Below, piece by piece: positions 53,927-62,483 of a DNA stretch of 64,000 nucleotides. The translations under genes and the position numbers were made by a program. The notes beneath the pieces were generated by a model, which worked only from the letters and a program-made list of their open reading frames with translations, was not told the origin of the DNA and ran no database searches. The DNA comes from Citrobacter europaeus (lineage in GTDB: Bacteria; Pseudomonadota; Gammaproteobacteria; Enterobacterales; Enterobacteriaceae). The stretch lies in the NCBI GenBank assembly GCA_020099315.1, contig CP083650.1:1302001-1366000 (forward strand), written 5' to 3'. Positions within the stretch are counted from its first letter, which is position 1; each line of letters begins with the position of its first letter.

Positions 53927-55075
53927 TTACTCAGTAACGACCTCGTTGCCATTAACGATGGTCTTGATGATTTTAAAGTCGTGCGTGAACGCAGTCAGGT
54001 TGGCTACTTTGCCTGGCGCGATGCTGCCGAGTTGTTTGTCGACGCCAATGGCGCGAGCAGGGTAGAGCGTTGCCATGCGTAAGACTTCGTCGAGAGCGAT
54101 ATTCGCATGTTCGACCAGATTGCGTACGCCTTCAATCATGGTTAATGATGAACCGCTCAACGTACCGTTCTCATCAACGCACAATCCATTCCGGTAGTAT
54201 ATTGTTTTACCAGCGAAAATGAACTGTTCAATGTTTGCACCTGCCGGCGCGGTCGCATCGGTGACCAGGCACAGCTTGTCGCCTTTCAGGCGTTTGGCAT
54301 TACGAATGTTAACGTAGTCAACGTGCAGGCCATCGGCGATGATACCGCAATAGATATCGGCTTCATCAAGAATCGCACCCGCCAGACCGGGCTCACGGCC
54401 GGTAATATACGGCATCGCGTTGAACAGATGTGTCGCAAAGGTGATGCCTGCGCGGAAGCCGATTTTTGCTTCTTTTACCGTCGCATTTGAGTGACCTGCA
54501 GAAACAACAATACCTGCATTTACCAGTTTGGTGATGACCTCGACCGGGACCATTTCTGGCGCCAGCGTCACTTTGGTGATCACATCGGCATTATCGCACA
54601 GGAAATCGACCAGCGCAGCGTCCGGCTGACGGACAAATCCCGGATTATGAGTACCTTTTTTCACCAGATTCAGCCACGGACCTTCAAGATGAAGCCCTAA
54701 TGCCTGATTTGGGTGTTTCGCCAGGTATTCACGCATGACGCGAACGCCTTGTTTCATCAGGTCATCGCTGGTGGTAATAAGCGTTGGCAGGTAGCTGGTG
54801 CAGCCGGATTTTTCATTGGCTTTCTGCATGATTTCCAGCGTTTCAACGGTCACGGCCTCTGCCGTATCGTTAAACTGTACGCCGCCGCAGCCGTTTAGCT
54901 GTACATCAATAAAACCGGGGGAAACAATGGCCCCATTCAGTGAGCGCTGTTCAATTCCTGACGGTAACTCAGCCAGTGGGCAAACGCTGTCAATCAGGCC
55001 ATTGGCGACAACAATCGCATGGTCATCAAGAATTTCGTGACCGGTAAAGATCCGGCCCTGGGTTAAAGCATACAT
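53927..55075 (-). CDS. nagA: N-acetylglucosamine-6-phosphate deacetylase NagA
   Basis: Amidohydrolase of 382 residues that removes acetate from GlcNAc-6-P. Metal and substrate residues lie in HLEGPWLN, AGHSNAT, THLFNAMP and LVTDATAPAG. I start at 55075 (MYALTQGRIFTGHE), the E. coli length; six extra residues upstream are unsupported. It follows nagB after a spacer with a terminator-like hairpin. Confidence 0.96.
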   Translation of the reverse strand: MYALTQGRIFTGHEILDDHAIVVANGLIDSVCPLAELPSGIEQRSLNGAIVSPGFIDVQLNGCGGVQFNDTAEAVTVETLEIMQKANEKSGCTSYLPTLITTSDDLMKQGVRVMREYLAKHPNQALGLHLEGPWLNLVKKGTHNPGFVRQPDAALVDFLCDNADVITKVTLAPEMVPVEVITKLVNAGIVVSAGHSNATVKEAKIGFRAGITFATHLFNAMPYITGREPGLAGAILDEADIYCGIIADGLHVDYVNIRNAKRLKGDKLCLVTDATAPAGANIEQFIFAGKTIYYRNGLCVDENGTLSGSSLTMIEGVRNLVEHANIALDEVLRMATLYPARAIGVDKQLGSIAPGKVANLTAFTHDFKIIKTIVNGNEVVTE

Positions 55076-55091
55076 TCCGACCCCCGATTTC

Positions 55092-55126
55092 AAAAAATGC
55101 CGCCCTGCAACTTATCGACAGGGCGG
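55092..55126 (-). terminator. Intercistronic terminator-like hairpin between nagB and nagA
   Basis: On the minus strand CCGCCCTG and CAGGGCGG form an eight-pair GC-rich stem with an 11-base loop, followed by CATTTTTT. It lies about ten bases after the nagB stop codon and 17 bases before the nagA start. It could partially terminate or protect the nagB message. Confidence 0.7.
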
Positions 55127-55135
55127 AGACATCAA

Positions 55136-55936
55136 TTACAGACCTTTAATATTTTCCGCTTCTAACTCGTTAAAGTATTTCAGCGTTTTCACTTTCAGTT
55201 CCATGGTGGAAGGCTCATCGCACACCACAACGGCTTTCGGATGCAGCTGCAGACAGCTGATGGTCCACATGTGGTTTACGTTGCCTTCAACGGCAGCTTG
55301 CAGCGCCTGCGCCTTCTGGTGACCCAGTACCAGGATCATCACTTCTTCGGCATCCAGCAGGGTGCCCACGCCAACGGTCAGGGCGTATTTAGGCACCTGG
55401 CTTACGTCGCCGTCAAAGAAGCGTGAGTTAGCAACACGCGTGTCGTGAGTCAGCGTTTTGATGCGGGTACGGGAAGCCAAAGAGGAGGCCGGTTCGTTGA
55501 ACGCGATGTGACCATCGTTGCCTACACCGCCCATAAACAGGTGGATTTTACCGTAAGAACGGATTTTTTCTTCATACTGGCGGCATTCTGCATCAATATC
55601 GGGCGCGTTACCATTGAGGAGGTTGATGTTTTCTGCTGGAATATCAACGTGATCAAAGAAGTTGCGATGCATGAAGCTATGGTAGCTTTCCGGATGTTCT
55701 TTCGGCAGGCCAACATATTCATCCATATTGAAAGTTACAACATGTTTGAAGCTCACCTGGCCCGCTTTGTGCATTTCAACCAATGCTTTATAAGCTGTCA
55801 GCGGAGTACCGCCAGTCGGCAGGCCCAGAACGAACGGACGATCTGCCGTTGGTTTGAACGCGTTAATACGGTTAACGATATGGCGAGCAGCCCATTTGCC
55901 GACTTGTTCAGCGGTATTCAGGGGGATCAGTCTCAT
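55136..55936 (-). CDS. nagB: Glucosamine-6-phosphate deaminase NagB
   Basis: Converts glucosamine-6-P to fructose-6-P and ammonia and is activated by GlcNAc-6-P. The 266-residue protein has the phosphate loop GLPTGGTPLTAY, Asp72 in TFNMDEYVGLP and the catalytic histidine in GNDGHIAFNEP near 143. First gene of nagBACD, divergent from nagE. Confidence 0.97.
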   Translation of the reverse strand: MRLIPLNTAEQVGKWAARHIVNRINAFKPTADRPFVLGLPTGGTPLTAYKALVEMHKAGQVSFKHVVTFNMDEYVGLPKEHPESYHSFMHRNFFDHVDIPAENINLLNGNAPDIDAECRQYEEKIRSYGKIHLFMGGVGNDGHIAFNEPASSLASRTRIKTLTHDTRVANSRFFDGDVSQVPKYALTVGVGTLLDAEEVMILVLGHQKAQALQAAVEGNVNHMWTISCLQLHPKAVVVCDEPSTMELKVKTLKYFNELEAENIKGL

Positions 55937-56034
55937 TCTTCACCTCAAAAGTAAATGTAAGCAGTTGGCGGATTGAGTCTCTGTGCAGTATTAAGCGTAA
56001 CCTGGTTTTGCATCGGTAAGGATCAATCCGTTTC

Positions 56035-56057
56035 GATTTTTTGAATGATAAAATAAG
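56035..56057. promoter_or_regulatory. NagC operator, nagB side (BoxB)
   Basis: The 23-base site reads ATTTTTTGAATGATAAAAT on the plus strand at its core. It resembles the known E. coli nagB operator as I recall it. Centre about 56046. Confidence 0.65.
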
Positions 56058-56101
56058 TTTTCGTAGTTAGCCAGTGGAAGGGAGGCTTAATAACGATATT
56101 T

Positions 56102-56117
56102 GGTGACTGAAATCACA
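56102..56117. promoter_or_regulatory. CRP site of nagB-nagE
   Basis: GGTGA, six bases, then TCACA matches the CRP consensus with one mismatch. It lies between the two NagC boxes, as in E. coli, where CRP activates both directions. Confidence 0.75.
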
Positions 56118-56128
56118 AAAAACACGCG

Positions 56129-56151
56129 TTTAATTTGCGATACGAATTAAA
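56129..56151. promoter_or_regulatory. NagC operator, nagE side (BoxE)
   Basis: A 23-base palindrome with arms TTTAATTTGCG and TACGAATTAAA around a central A. It fits the NagC consensus, AT-rich arms with a central GCG/CG step. Centre 56140. Confidence 0.8.
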
Positions 56152-56278
56152 TTTTCACACACTCTGAATGTAGATGAATGGTTAATATCGTTGCTCCAGA
56201 ATCTTGCTGTCAGGAATGGTCGCACAATAAAAATATGGCTTCAAAGAAGCCTAATCGGGGTCTCGTAGGGGGAATAAA

Positions 56279-58228
56279 ATGAATATTTTAGGTTTTTTCC
56301 AGCGGCTGGGTAGGGCGTTACAGCTCCCCATCGCTGTGCTGCCAGTCGCGGCACTGCTGCTGCGATTCGGCCAACCAGATTTACTTAACGTACCCTTCAT
56401 CGCGCAAGCGGGTGGGGCTATCTTTGATAACCTCGCGTTAATTTTCGCTATCGGTGTGGCTTCCAGCTGGTCAAAAGACAGCGCGGGCGCGGCAGCGTTG
56501 GCGGGTGCAGTCGGTTATTTCATATTGACCAAAGCAATGGTGACCATTAACCCGGCCATCAATATGGGAGTGCTGGCGGGTATCATCACCGGTCTGGTCG
56601 GCGGTGCGGTGTATAACCGTTGGTCTGGTATCAAACTGCCTGACTTCCTGAGCTTCTTTGGCGGCAAACGCTTTGTGCCGATCGCCACTGGCTTCTTCTG
56701 TCTGGTGCTGGCCGCTATCTTCGGCTACGTGTGGCCACCGGTGCAGAACGCCATCCATGCGGGTGGTGAGTGGATCGTGGGCGCAGGCGCACTGGGTTCC
56801 GGTATCTTTGGTTTCATCAACCGTCTGTTGATCCCAACCGGTCTGCATCAGGTTCTGAATACCATCGCCTGGTTCCAGATTGGCGAATTTACTAACGCCG
56901 CTGGTACCGTATTCCACGGTGACATCAACCGCTTCTACGCGGGTGACGGCACTGCGGGTATGTTCATGTCTGGTTTCTTCCCGATCATGATGTTTGGTCT
57001 GCCGGGTGCGGCGCTGGCGATGTACTTCGCGGCTCCGAAAGCACGTCGTCCGATGGTTGGCGGTATGCTGCTGTCCGTTGCGATCACTGCATTCCTGACC
57101 GGTGTTACCGAGCCGCTGGAATTCCTGTTCATGTTCCTGGCTCCACTGCTGTACCTCCTGCACGCACTGTTAACAGGTATCAGCCTGTTCGTTGCAACAC
57201 TGCTGGGTATCCACGCAGGCTTCTCCTTCTCCGCAGGTGCTATCGACTACGTGTTGATGTACAACCTGCCGGCAGCAAGTAAGAACGTCTGGATGCTGGT
57301 TGCGATGGGTCTGGTGTTCTTCGTTATCTACTTTGTGTTGTTCAGCGCGGTTATCCGTATGTTTAACCTGAAAACGCCGGGCCGCGAAGATAAAGAAGAC
57401 GACATCGTTACTGAAGAAGCCAACAGCAACACTGAAGAAGGTTTGGCTCAACTGGCAACCAGCTACATTGCAGCGGTTGGCGGTACCGATAACCTGAAAG
57501 CGATTGATGCCTGTATCACTCGTCTGCGTCTGACCGTTGCCGACTCCGGTCGCGTAAACGATGCGATGTGTAAACGTTTAGGTGCTTCTGGAGTGGTTAA
57601 GCTGAACAAGCAAACTATCCAGGTCATTGTGGGTGCGAAAGCTGAATCCATCGGCGACGAAATGAAAAAAGTTGTCGCGCGTGGTCCGGTGGCGGCAGCG
57701 TCTGGCGAAACTGCGCCAGCAGCAGCGACTCCGGTTGCAAAACCGCAGGCTGTAGCAAACGCAGCAACCGTTGAAGCGCTGGTTTCTCCGATTACCGGTG
57801 ACGTCGTTGCGCTGGAGCAGGTTCCTGATGAAGCCTTCGCCAGCAAAGCGGTAGGCGACGGCGTGGCGGTGAAACCAACGGATAAAATCGTGGTTGCTCC
57901 GGCTGCGGGCACCATCGTGAAAATCTTCAACACTAACCATGCGTTCTGTCTGGAAACCGTGAAAGGCGCGGAAATCGTGGTCCATATGGGTATCGATACC
58001 GTCGCGCTGGAAGGTAAAGGCTTTAAGCGTCTGGTTGAAGAAGGCGCGGAAGTGACTGCAGGCCAACCGATTCTGGAAATGGACCTGGAGTACCTGAACG
58101 CCAACGCACGTTCCATGATTAGCCCGGTTGTGTGCAGCAACAGCGATGATTTCGGCGCTCTGGTCATTAAAGCCGAAGGTCATGTGGTTGCCGGTCAAAC
58201 ACCACTGTATGAGATTAAAGGTAAATAA
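56279..58228 (+). CDS. nagE: PTS N-acetylglucosamine EIICBA transporter NagE
   Basis: Takes up and phosphorylates N-acetylglucosamine. The fused protein of 649 residues has an N-terminal EIIC membrane domain (about 1-370), an EIIB domain with Cys412 (AIDACITRLRL) and a C-terminal EIIA domain with His569 (VVHMGIDTV), joined by an Ala/Pro linker near 475-500. It starts after GTAGGGGG. A terminator follows, and glnS lies downstream. Confidence 0.97.
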   Translation: MNILGFFQRLGRALQLPIAVLPVAALLLRFGQPDLLNVPFIAQAGGAIFDNLALIFAIGVASSWSKDSAGAAALAGAVGYFILTKAMVTINPAINMGVLAGIITGLVGGAVYNRWSGIKLPDFLSFFGGKRFVPIATGFFCLVLAAIFGYVWPPVQNAIHAGGEWIVGAGALGSGIFGFINRLLIPTGLHQVLNTIAWFQIGEFTNAAGTVFHGDINRFYAGDGTAGMFMSGFFPIMMFGLPGAALAMYFAAPKARRPMVGGMLLSVAITAFLTGVTEPLEFLFMFLAPLLYLLHALLTGISLFVATLLGIHAGFSFSAGAIDYVLMYNLPAASKNVWMLVAMGLVFFVIYFVLFSAVIRMFNLKTPGREDKEDDIVTEEANSNTEEGLAQLATSYIAAVGGTDNLKAIDACITRLRLTVADSGRVNDAMCKRLGASGVVKLNKQTIQVIVGAKAESIGDEMKKVVARGPVAAASGETAPAAATPVAKPQAVANAATVEALVSPITGDVVALEQVPDEAFASKAVGDGVAVKPTDKIVVAPAAGTIVKIFNTNHAFCLETVKGAEIVVHMGIDTVALEGKGFKRLVEEGAEVTAGQPILEMDLEYLNANARSMISPVVCSNSDDFGALVIKAEGHVVAGQTPLYEIKGK

Positions 58229-58260
58229 CTGCTCCTGAGTAAAGTGAGTTAAGTGCCTTA

Positions 58261-58294
58261 AGCGGCGGGGGATCTTCCTCCGCCGCTTTTTTTT
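58261..58294 (+). terminator. nagE terminator
   Basis: AGCGGCGG and CCGCCGCT form a strong GC stem, extended by partial pairing, followed by eight Ts. In E. coli some nagE transcripts read through into glnS. Confidence 0.92.
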
Positions 58295-58415
58295 GCAGCA
58301 AATACCCTCATATATCCTGTTGAAACACCTTTTTTGTGCAACTAATAGTTGTCTCCTGACGTCGCTTATAAGATCATGTTCCGTTATACGTTGTTTACGC
58401 TTTGAGGAATCCACG

Positions 58416-60083
58416 ATGAGTGAGGCTGAAGCCCGCCCGAGTAACTTTATTCGTCAGATCATCGATGAAGATCTGGCCAGTGGTAAGCACACCACTATCC
58501 ATACACGTTTTCCGCCGGAGCCAAATGGCTATCTGCACATTGGCCACGCGAAATCCATTTGTCTGAACTTTGGCATTGCGCAAGATTACCAGGGCCAGTG
58601 CAACCTGCGTTTTGATGATACGAACCCGGTTAAAGAAGATATCGAGTACGTTGAGTCGATTAAAAACGACGTTGAATGGTTAGGTTTCCACTGGACTGGC
58701 GATATTCGCTACTCTTCGGATTACTTCGATCAGCTTCACGCCTATGCGGTAGAGCTTATTAATAAAGGTCTGGCATACGTTGACGAACTGTCAGCGGACG
58801 AAATCCGCGAATACCGTGGCACGTTGACTCAGCCTGGCAAAAACAGCCCGTACCGCGATCGTAGCGTCGAAGAGAACCTGGCGCTGTTCGAAAAAATGCG
58901 TACCGGGGGTTTTGAAGAAGGTAAAGCCTGCCTGCGCGCGAAAATCGATATGGCTTCGCCGTTTATCGTAATGCGCGATCCGGTGCTGTATCGTATTAAA
59001 TTCGCCGAACACCACCAGACCGGCAACAAGTGGTGCATCTACCCGATGTACGACTTTACCCACTGCATCAGCGATGCGCTGGAAGGCATTACGCATTCAC
59101 TGTGTACGCTGGAGTTCCAGGATAACCGTCGTCTGTACGACTGGGTGCTGGACAACATCACTATTCCGGTTCATCCGCGCCAGTACGAATTCTCGCGCCT
59201 GAATCTGGAATACACCGTGATGTCCAAGCGCAAGCTGAATCTGCTGGTGACTGACAAGCACGTTGAAGGCTGGGACGATCCGCGTATGCCAACGATCTCT
59301 GGTCTGCGTCGTCGTGGTTACACCGCCGCCGCTATCCGTGAGTTTTGCAAACGTATTGGCGTGACCAAGCAGGACAACACCATTGAGATCGCTTCTCTGG
59401 AATCCTGTATTCGCGAAGATCTGAATGAAAACGCCCCGCGCGCGATGGCGGTTATCGATCCGGTGAAACTGGTTATCGAAAACTACCCGCAGGGCGAGAG
59501 CGAACTGGTCACCATGCCTAACCATCCGAATAAACCGGAAATGGGCAGCCGTGAAGTGCCGTTCAGCGGTGAAATTTGGATCGATCGCGCGGACTTCCGT
59601 GAAGAAGCCAACAAGCAGTACAAGCGTCTGGTGATGGGCAAAGAAGTACGTCTGCGTAACGCTTACGTGATCAAGGCCGAGCGTGTAGAGAAAGATGCGG
59701 AAGGGAATATCACCACCATTTTCTGCACTTACGATGCGGACACTCTGAGCAAAGATCCAGCCGATGGTCGTAAAGTAAAAGGCGTTATTCATTGGGTAAG
59801 CGCGTCCCATGCGCTGCCGATTGAAATCCGTCTGTACGACCGCCTGTTTAGCGTACCAAATCCAGGTGCGGCGGAAGATTTCCTGTCCGTCATCAACCCG
59901 GAGTCGCTGGTCATTAAACACGGCTACGGCGAGCCGTCGCTGCAGGCCGCGGTTGCAGGCAAGGCGTTCCAGTTTGAACGTGAAGGCTACTTCTGCCTCG
60001 ACAGCCGCTATGCAACGGCTGACAAGCTGGTGTTTAACCGCACCGTTGGTCTGCGTGATACGTGGGCTAAAGTGGGCGAATAA
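58416..60083 (+). CDS. glnS: Glutaminyl-tRNA synthetase GlnS
   Basis: Class I synthetase of 555 residues that charges tRNA-Gln. HIGH is at residues 41-44 and the KMSKS equivalent is VMSKRKL. The C-terminal anticodon-binding beta-barrels follow. I start at 58416, after TTTGAGGAATCC; the frame is open back to 58293 through the nagE terminator. Its four cognate tRNA genes are in the array at 48884-49397. Confidence 0.97.
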   Translation: MSEAEARPSNFIRQIIDEDLASGKHTTIHTRFPPEPNGYLHIGHAKSICLNFGIAQDYQGQCNLRFDDTNPVKEDIEYVESIKNDVEWLGFHWTGDIRYSSDYFDQLHAYAVELINKGLAYVDELSADEIREYRGTLTQPGKNSPYRDRSVEENLALFEKMRTGGFEEGKACLRAKIDMASPFIVMRDPVLYRIKFAEHHQTGNKWCIYPMYDFTHCISDALEGITHSLCTLEFQDNRRLYDWVLDNITIPVHPRQYEFSRLNLEYTVMSKRKLNLLVTDKHVEGWDDPRMPTISGLRRRGYTAAAIREFCKRIGVTKQDNTIEIASLESCIREDLNENAPRAMAVIDPVKLVIENYPQGESELVTMPNHPNKPEMGSREVPFSGEIWIDRADFREEANKQYKRLVMGKEVRLRNAYVIKAERVEKDAEGNITTIFCTYDADTLSKDPADGRKVKGVIHWVSASHALPIEIRLYDRLFSVPNPGAAEDFLSVINPESLVIKHGYGEPSLQAAVAGKAFQFEREGYFCLDSRYATADKLVFNRTVGLRDTWAKVGE

Positions 60084-60102
60084 GCTGCCTCATATCCTGT
60101 CT

Positions 60103-60130
60103 AAACGCCGCTTCATGCGGCGTTTTTTTT
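60103..60130 (+). terminator. glnS terminator
   Basis: ACGCCGC and GCGGCGT pair around a five-base loop, followed by eight Ts. Confidence 0.92.
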
Positions 60131-60387
60131 CGCAAAAAAACCGTGCGCCAGGCTCCGTTTGCGGAGCGAATTAATTACATGTCTGTAATAATGGATTGGC
60201 TGAATGTTTTTGCGTTTAAATAACTTACCTCAATATGAAATGGGCTGAAACCGATTTCATCTCCATGGAAAACAAGCCTTTTTTTCATTTTCTCAACGCT
60301 TTTTTATCTCTCAATGAAAATGTAACAGAAAGCAATGAAATATGTGCGGTTGCTCATACTATTACATACTCGTTACAGAAAGAGATT

Positions 60388-60410
60388 GATAATTCGCGTC
60401 GCGAAAAATA
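60388..60410. promoter_or_regulatory. NagC-type operator upstream of chiP
   Basis: The core TTCGCGTCGCGAA is a perfect palindrome centred at 60399 with AT-rich flanks, the NagC layout. E. coli chiP is known to be repressed by NagC. It lies about 240 bases before the chiP start codon. Confidence 0.65.
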
Positions 60411-60496
60411 GTCTATTCATTGTAGTCACTGAGGTTTTCTTAGCGCTACTTTTTTAATTTTTGTTTTTTCGCTGACCGCTTTATCGGCAGCATTTA

Positions 60497-60624
60497 ATAC
60501 CCAATGGATTTCGAGTTGCATCAAGGCGGCGACGCAGCGAATTCCCGGGAGCGTACATCAGTACGTGACTGGGATGAGCGAGGAAAGCCAACGCAGATGC
60601 GGCTTGAAAGACGAAGGGTTATAC
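60497..60624. repeat. ERIC element in the chiP upstream region
   Basis: About 128 bases with the ERIC core (GAATTCCCGGGAGCGTACAT, CAGTACGTGACTGGGATGAG, then CGAGGAAAGCCAACGCAG). It has terminal inverted repeats, TAATACCC and GGGTTATAC. It ends about 18 bases before the chiP start codon and is probably inside its 5' untranslated region. Confidence 0.88.
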
Positions 60625-60635
60625 GTCAAAGAGGA
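60624..60635 (+). promoter_or_regulatory. ChiX-pairing site over the chiP ribosome-binding site
   Basis: CGTCAAAGAGGA is the exact complement of the seed TCCTCTTTGACG of the small RNA ChiX as I recall its sequence. It includes the Shine-Dalgarno AGAGGA. ChiX is known to silence chiP in E. coli and Salmonella in this way. Confidence 0.75.
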
Positions 60636-60642
60636 TTAACAT

Positions 60643-62049
60643 ATGCGTACGTTTAGTGGCAAACGTAGTACGCTGGCGCTGGCTATCGCCGGTATCACAG
60701 CAATGTCGGGTTTTGTTGTTGCTCCCCAGGTACACGCCGAAGGTTTCATTGATGATTCCACTTTAACCGGCGGCATCTATTACTGGCAGCGTGAGCGTGA
60801 CCGTAAAGATGTGACCGATCATGACAAATACAAAACCAACCTTTCTCACTCCACCTGGAACGCTAACCTCGACTTCCAGTCCGGTTATGCGGCCGATATG
60901 TTTGGTATTGATATCGCAGCATTCACCGCTATTGAAATGAACGAAAGTAGCGAAAGCGGCCATCCAAACGAAATCGCATTCTCTTCAAAAAATAAAGGCT
61001 ATGACGAAGATTACTCCGGCGATAAAAGCGGAATTAGTCTTTATAAAGCAGCAGCCAAATTTAAATACGGCCCAACCTGGGCGCGTGCCGGTTACATTCA
61101 ACCAACCGGACAGACTCTGTTGGCTCCGCACTGGAGCTTTATGCCAGGGACCTATCAGGGTGCTGAAGCCGGCGCCAACTTCGACTATGGTGATGCGGGT
61201 GCACTGAGCTTCTCCTATATGTGGGCCAACGAATATAAAGCACCGTGGCACACCGAAGTCGATAAATTCTATCAGGCTGATAAAAAGACCAGCGTAGATT
61301 ACCTGCACTCAATCGGCGCGAAATATGACTTCAAAAATAACCTGTTGCTGGAAGCGGCATTTGGTCAGTCTGAAGGCTACGTCGATCAGTACTTCGCAAA
61401 AGCCAGCTACAAATTCGATTTAGGCGGTAACCCGTTTACCACCAGCTACCAGTTCTACGGCGCGCGTGACAAAGTTGATGACCGCACCGTGAACGATATT
61501 TATGACGGTACGGCCTGGCTGCAGGCGTTGACCTTCGGCTACAAAGTGGCGGAAGTGGTTGACCTGCGTCTGGAAGGGACCTGGGTTAAAGCGGACGGGC
61601 AGCAGGGTTACTTCCTGCAACGTATGACGCCGACCTACGCCTCATCCAACGGTCGCCTTGATGTCTGGTGGGATAACCGTTCCGACTTCAACGCCAACGG
61701 AGAAAAGGCAGTCTTCTTCGGCGCAATGTATGACATGAAGAACTGGAACCTGCCGGGCTGGGCAGTGGGCGCGTCCTACGTTTACGCATGGGATGCCAAA
61801 CCTTCTACCTGGCAGCTCAACCCGGATGCGTACTACGACAAAAACCGGACTATCGAAGAGTCTTCTTACAGCCTGGATGCGGTTTATACCCTGCAGGACG
61901 GTCGTGCGAAGGGCACCATGTTTAAACTGCACTTCACCCAGTACGACAACCATTCAGATATTCCGAGCTGGGGCGGTGGTTACGGCAACATCTTCCAGGA
62001 TGAGCGTGACGTGAAATTCATCGTTATTGCTCCGTTCACCATCTTCTAA
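60643..62049 (+). CDS. chiP: Chitoporin ChiP (YbfM)
   Basis: Outer-membrane porin of 468 residues of the OprD family that takes up chitobiose and related oligosaccharides. The signal peptide ends near QVHA (about residue 30). The rest is rich in aromatic, alternating beta-strand segments, ending FIVIAPFTIF with a terminal Phe. It is controlled by NagC and by ChiX. chiQ follows after 49 bases. Confidence 0.95.
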   Translation: MRTFSGKRSTLALAIAGITAMSGFVVAPQVHAEGFIDDSTLTGGIYYWQRERDRKDVTDHDKYKTNLSHSTWNANLDFQSGYAADMFGIDIAAFTAIEMNESSESGHPNEIAFSSKNKGYDEDYSGDKSGISLYKAAAKFKYGPTWARAGYIQPTGQTLLAPHWSFMPGTYQGAEAGANFDYGDAGALSFSYMWANEYKAPWHTEVDKFYQADKKTSVDYLHSIGAKYDFKNNLLLEAAFGQSEGYVDQYFAKASYKFDLGGNPFTTSYQFYGARDKVDDRTVNDIYDGTAWLQALTFGYKVAEVVDLRLEGTWVKADGQQGYFLQRMTPTYASSNGRLDVWWDNRSDFNANGEKAVFFGAMYDMKNWNLPGWAVGASYVYAWDAKPSTWQLNPDAYYDKNRTIEESSYSLDAVYTLQDGRAKGTMFKLHFTQYDNHSDIPSWGGGYGNIFQDERDVKFIVIAPFTIF

Positions 62050-62098
62050 TGCCAACAGCGGCAGGCCTGGCGCCTGCCGCATCGTTGAGGAAAGTGCT

Positions 62099-62431
62099 AT
62101 GAAAAAACTGATACTCATCGCCGTTATGGCATCAGGGCTGGTGGCTTGTGCACAATCCCCTGCGCCGAAAGAAGACAGCCGTCTGAAAGAAGCCTACAGC
62201 GCGTGTATTAATACCGCGCAAGGATCGCCGGAGAAAATAGAAGCCTGCCAAAGCGTGTTGAATGTGCTGAAGAAAGAAAAGCAGCACCAGCAGTTTGCCA
62301 ATGAAGAAAGCGTACGCGTACTGGATTATCAGCAGTGTATCCAGGCCACGCGCACGGGTAACGATCAGTCTGTTAATGCTGATTGCAACAAAGTCTGGCA
62401 GGAAATTCGTAGCAAGAATACTGCGCAGTAA
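62099..62431 (+). CDS. chiQ: Lipoprotein ChiQ (YbfN)
   Basis: Small lipoprotein of 110 residues with lipobox LVAC (Cys17). Four further cysteines in the mature part may form disulfides. It is co-transcribed with chiP; the function is unknown. I start at 62099, after TTGAGGAAAG; the longer frame to 62027 lies in the chiP end. A terminator follows. Confidence 0.93.
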   Translation: MKKLILIAVMASGLVACAQSPAPKEDSRLKEAYSACINTAQGSPEKIEACQSVLNVLKKEKQHQQFANEESVRVLDYQQCIQATRTGNDQSVNADCNKVWQEIRSKNTAQ

Positions 62432-62448
62432 ATCGAAAAATGAAAATA

Positions 62449-62483
62449 CAACGGGCGGAGAATTTTTCCGCCCGTTTGCTTTT
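62449..62483 (+). terminator. chiPQ terminator
   Basis: AACGGGCGGA and TCCGCCCGTT form a ten-pair stem around a seven-base loop, followed by TGCTTTT. It stands between convergent chiQ and tcuC and may serve both. Confidence 0.88.

Larger units (their letters stand above)
55937..56278. promoter_or_regulatory. nagB-nagE divergent control region
   Basis: This 342-base gap carries promoters for nagBACD and nagE. I can place two NagC boxes and one CRP site, listed separately. The boxes are centred 94 bases apart, which in E. coli allows NagC to form a repression loop. Individual -10/-35 boxes are not called. Confidence 0.75.
60084..60642. other. glnS-chiP intergenic region
   Basis: This 559-base gap holds the glnS terminator, an AT-rich stretch, a NagC-type operator, an ERIC element and the chiP leader with its ChiX pairing site, each listed separately. 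No additional reading frame is supported. Confidence 0.7.

Noticed and set aside
57578..58414. Minus-strand frame of 278 codons across the end of nagE and the glnS leader
   Set aside because: It runs antisense through a strong terminator and nagE, with no recognisable protein features.
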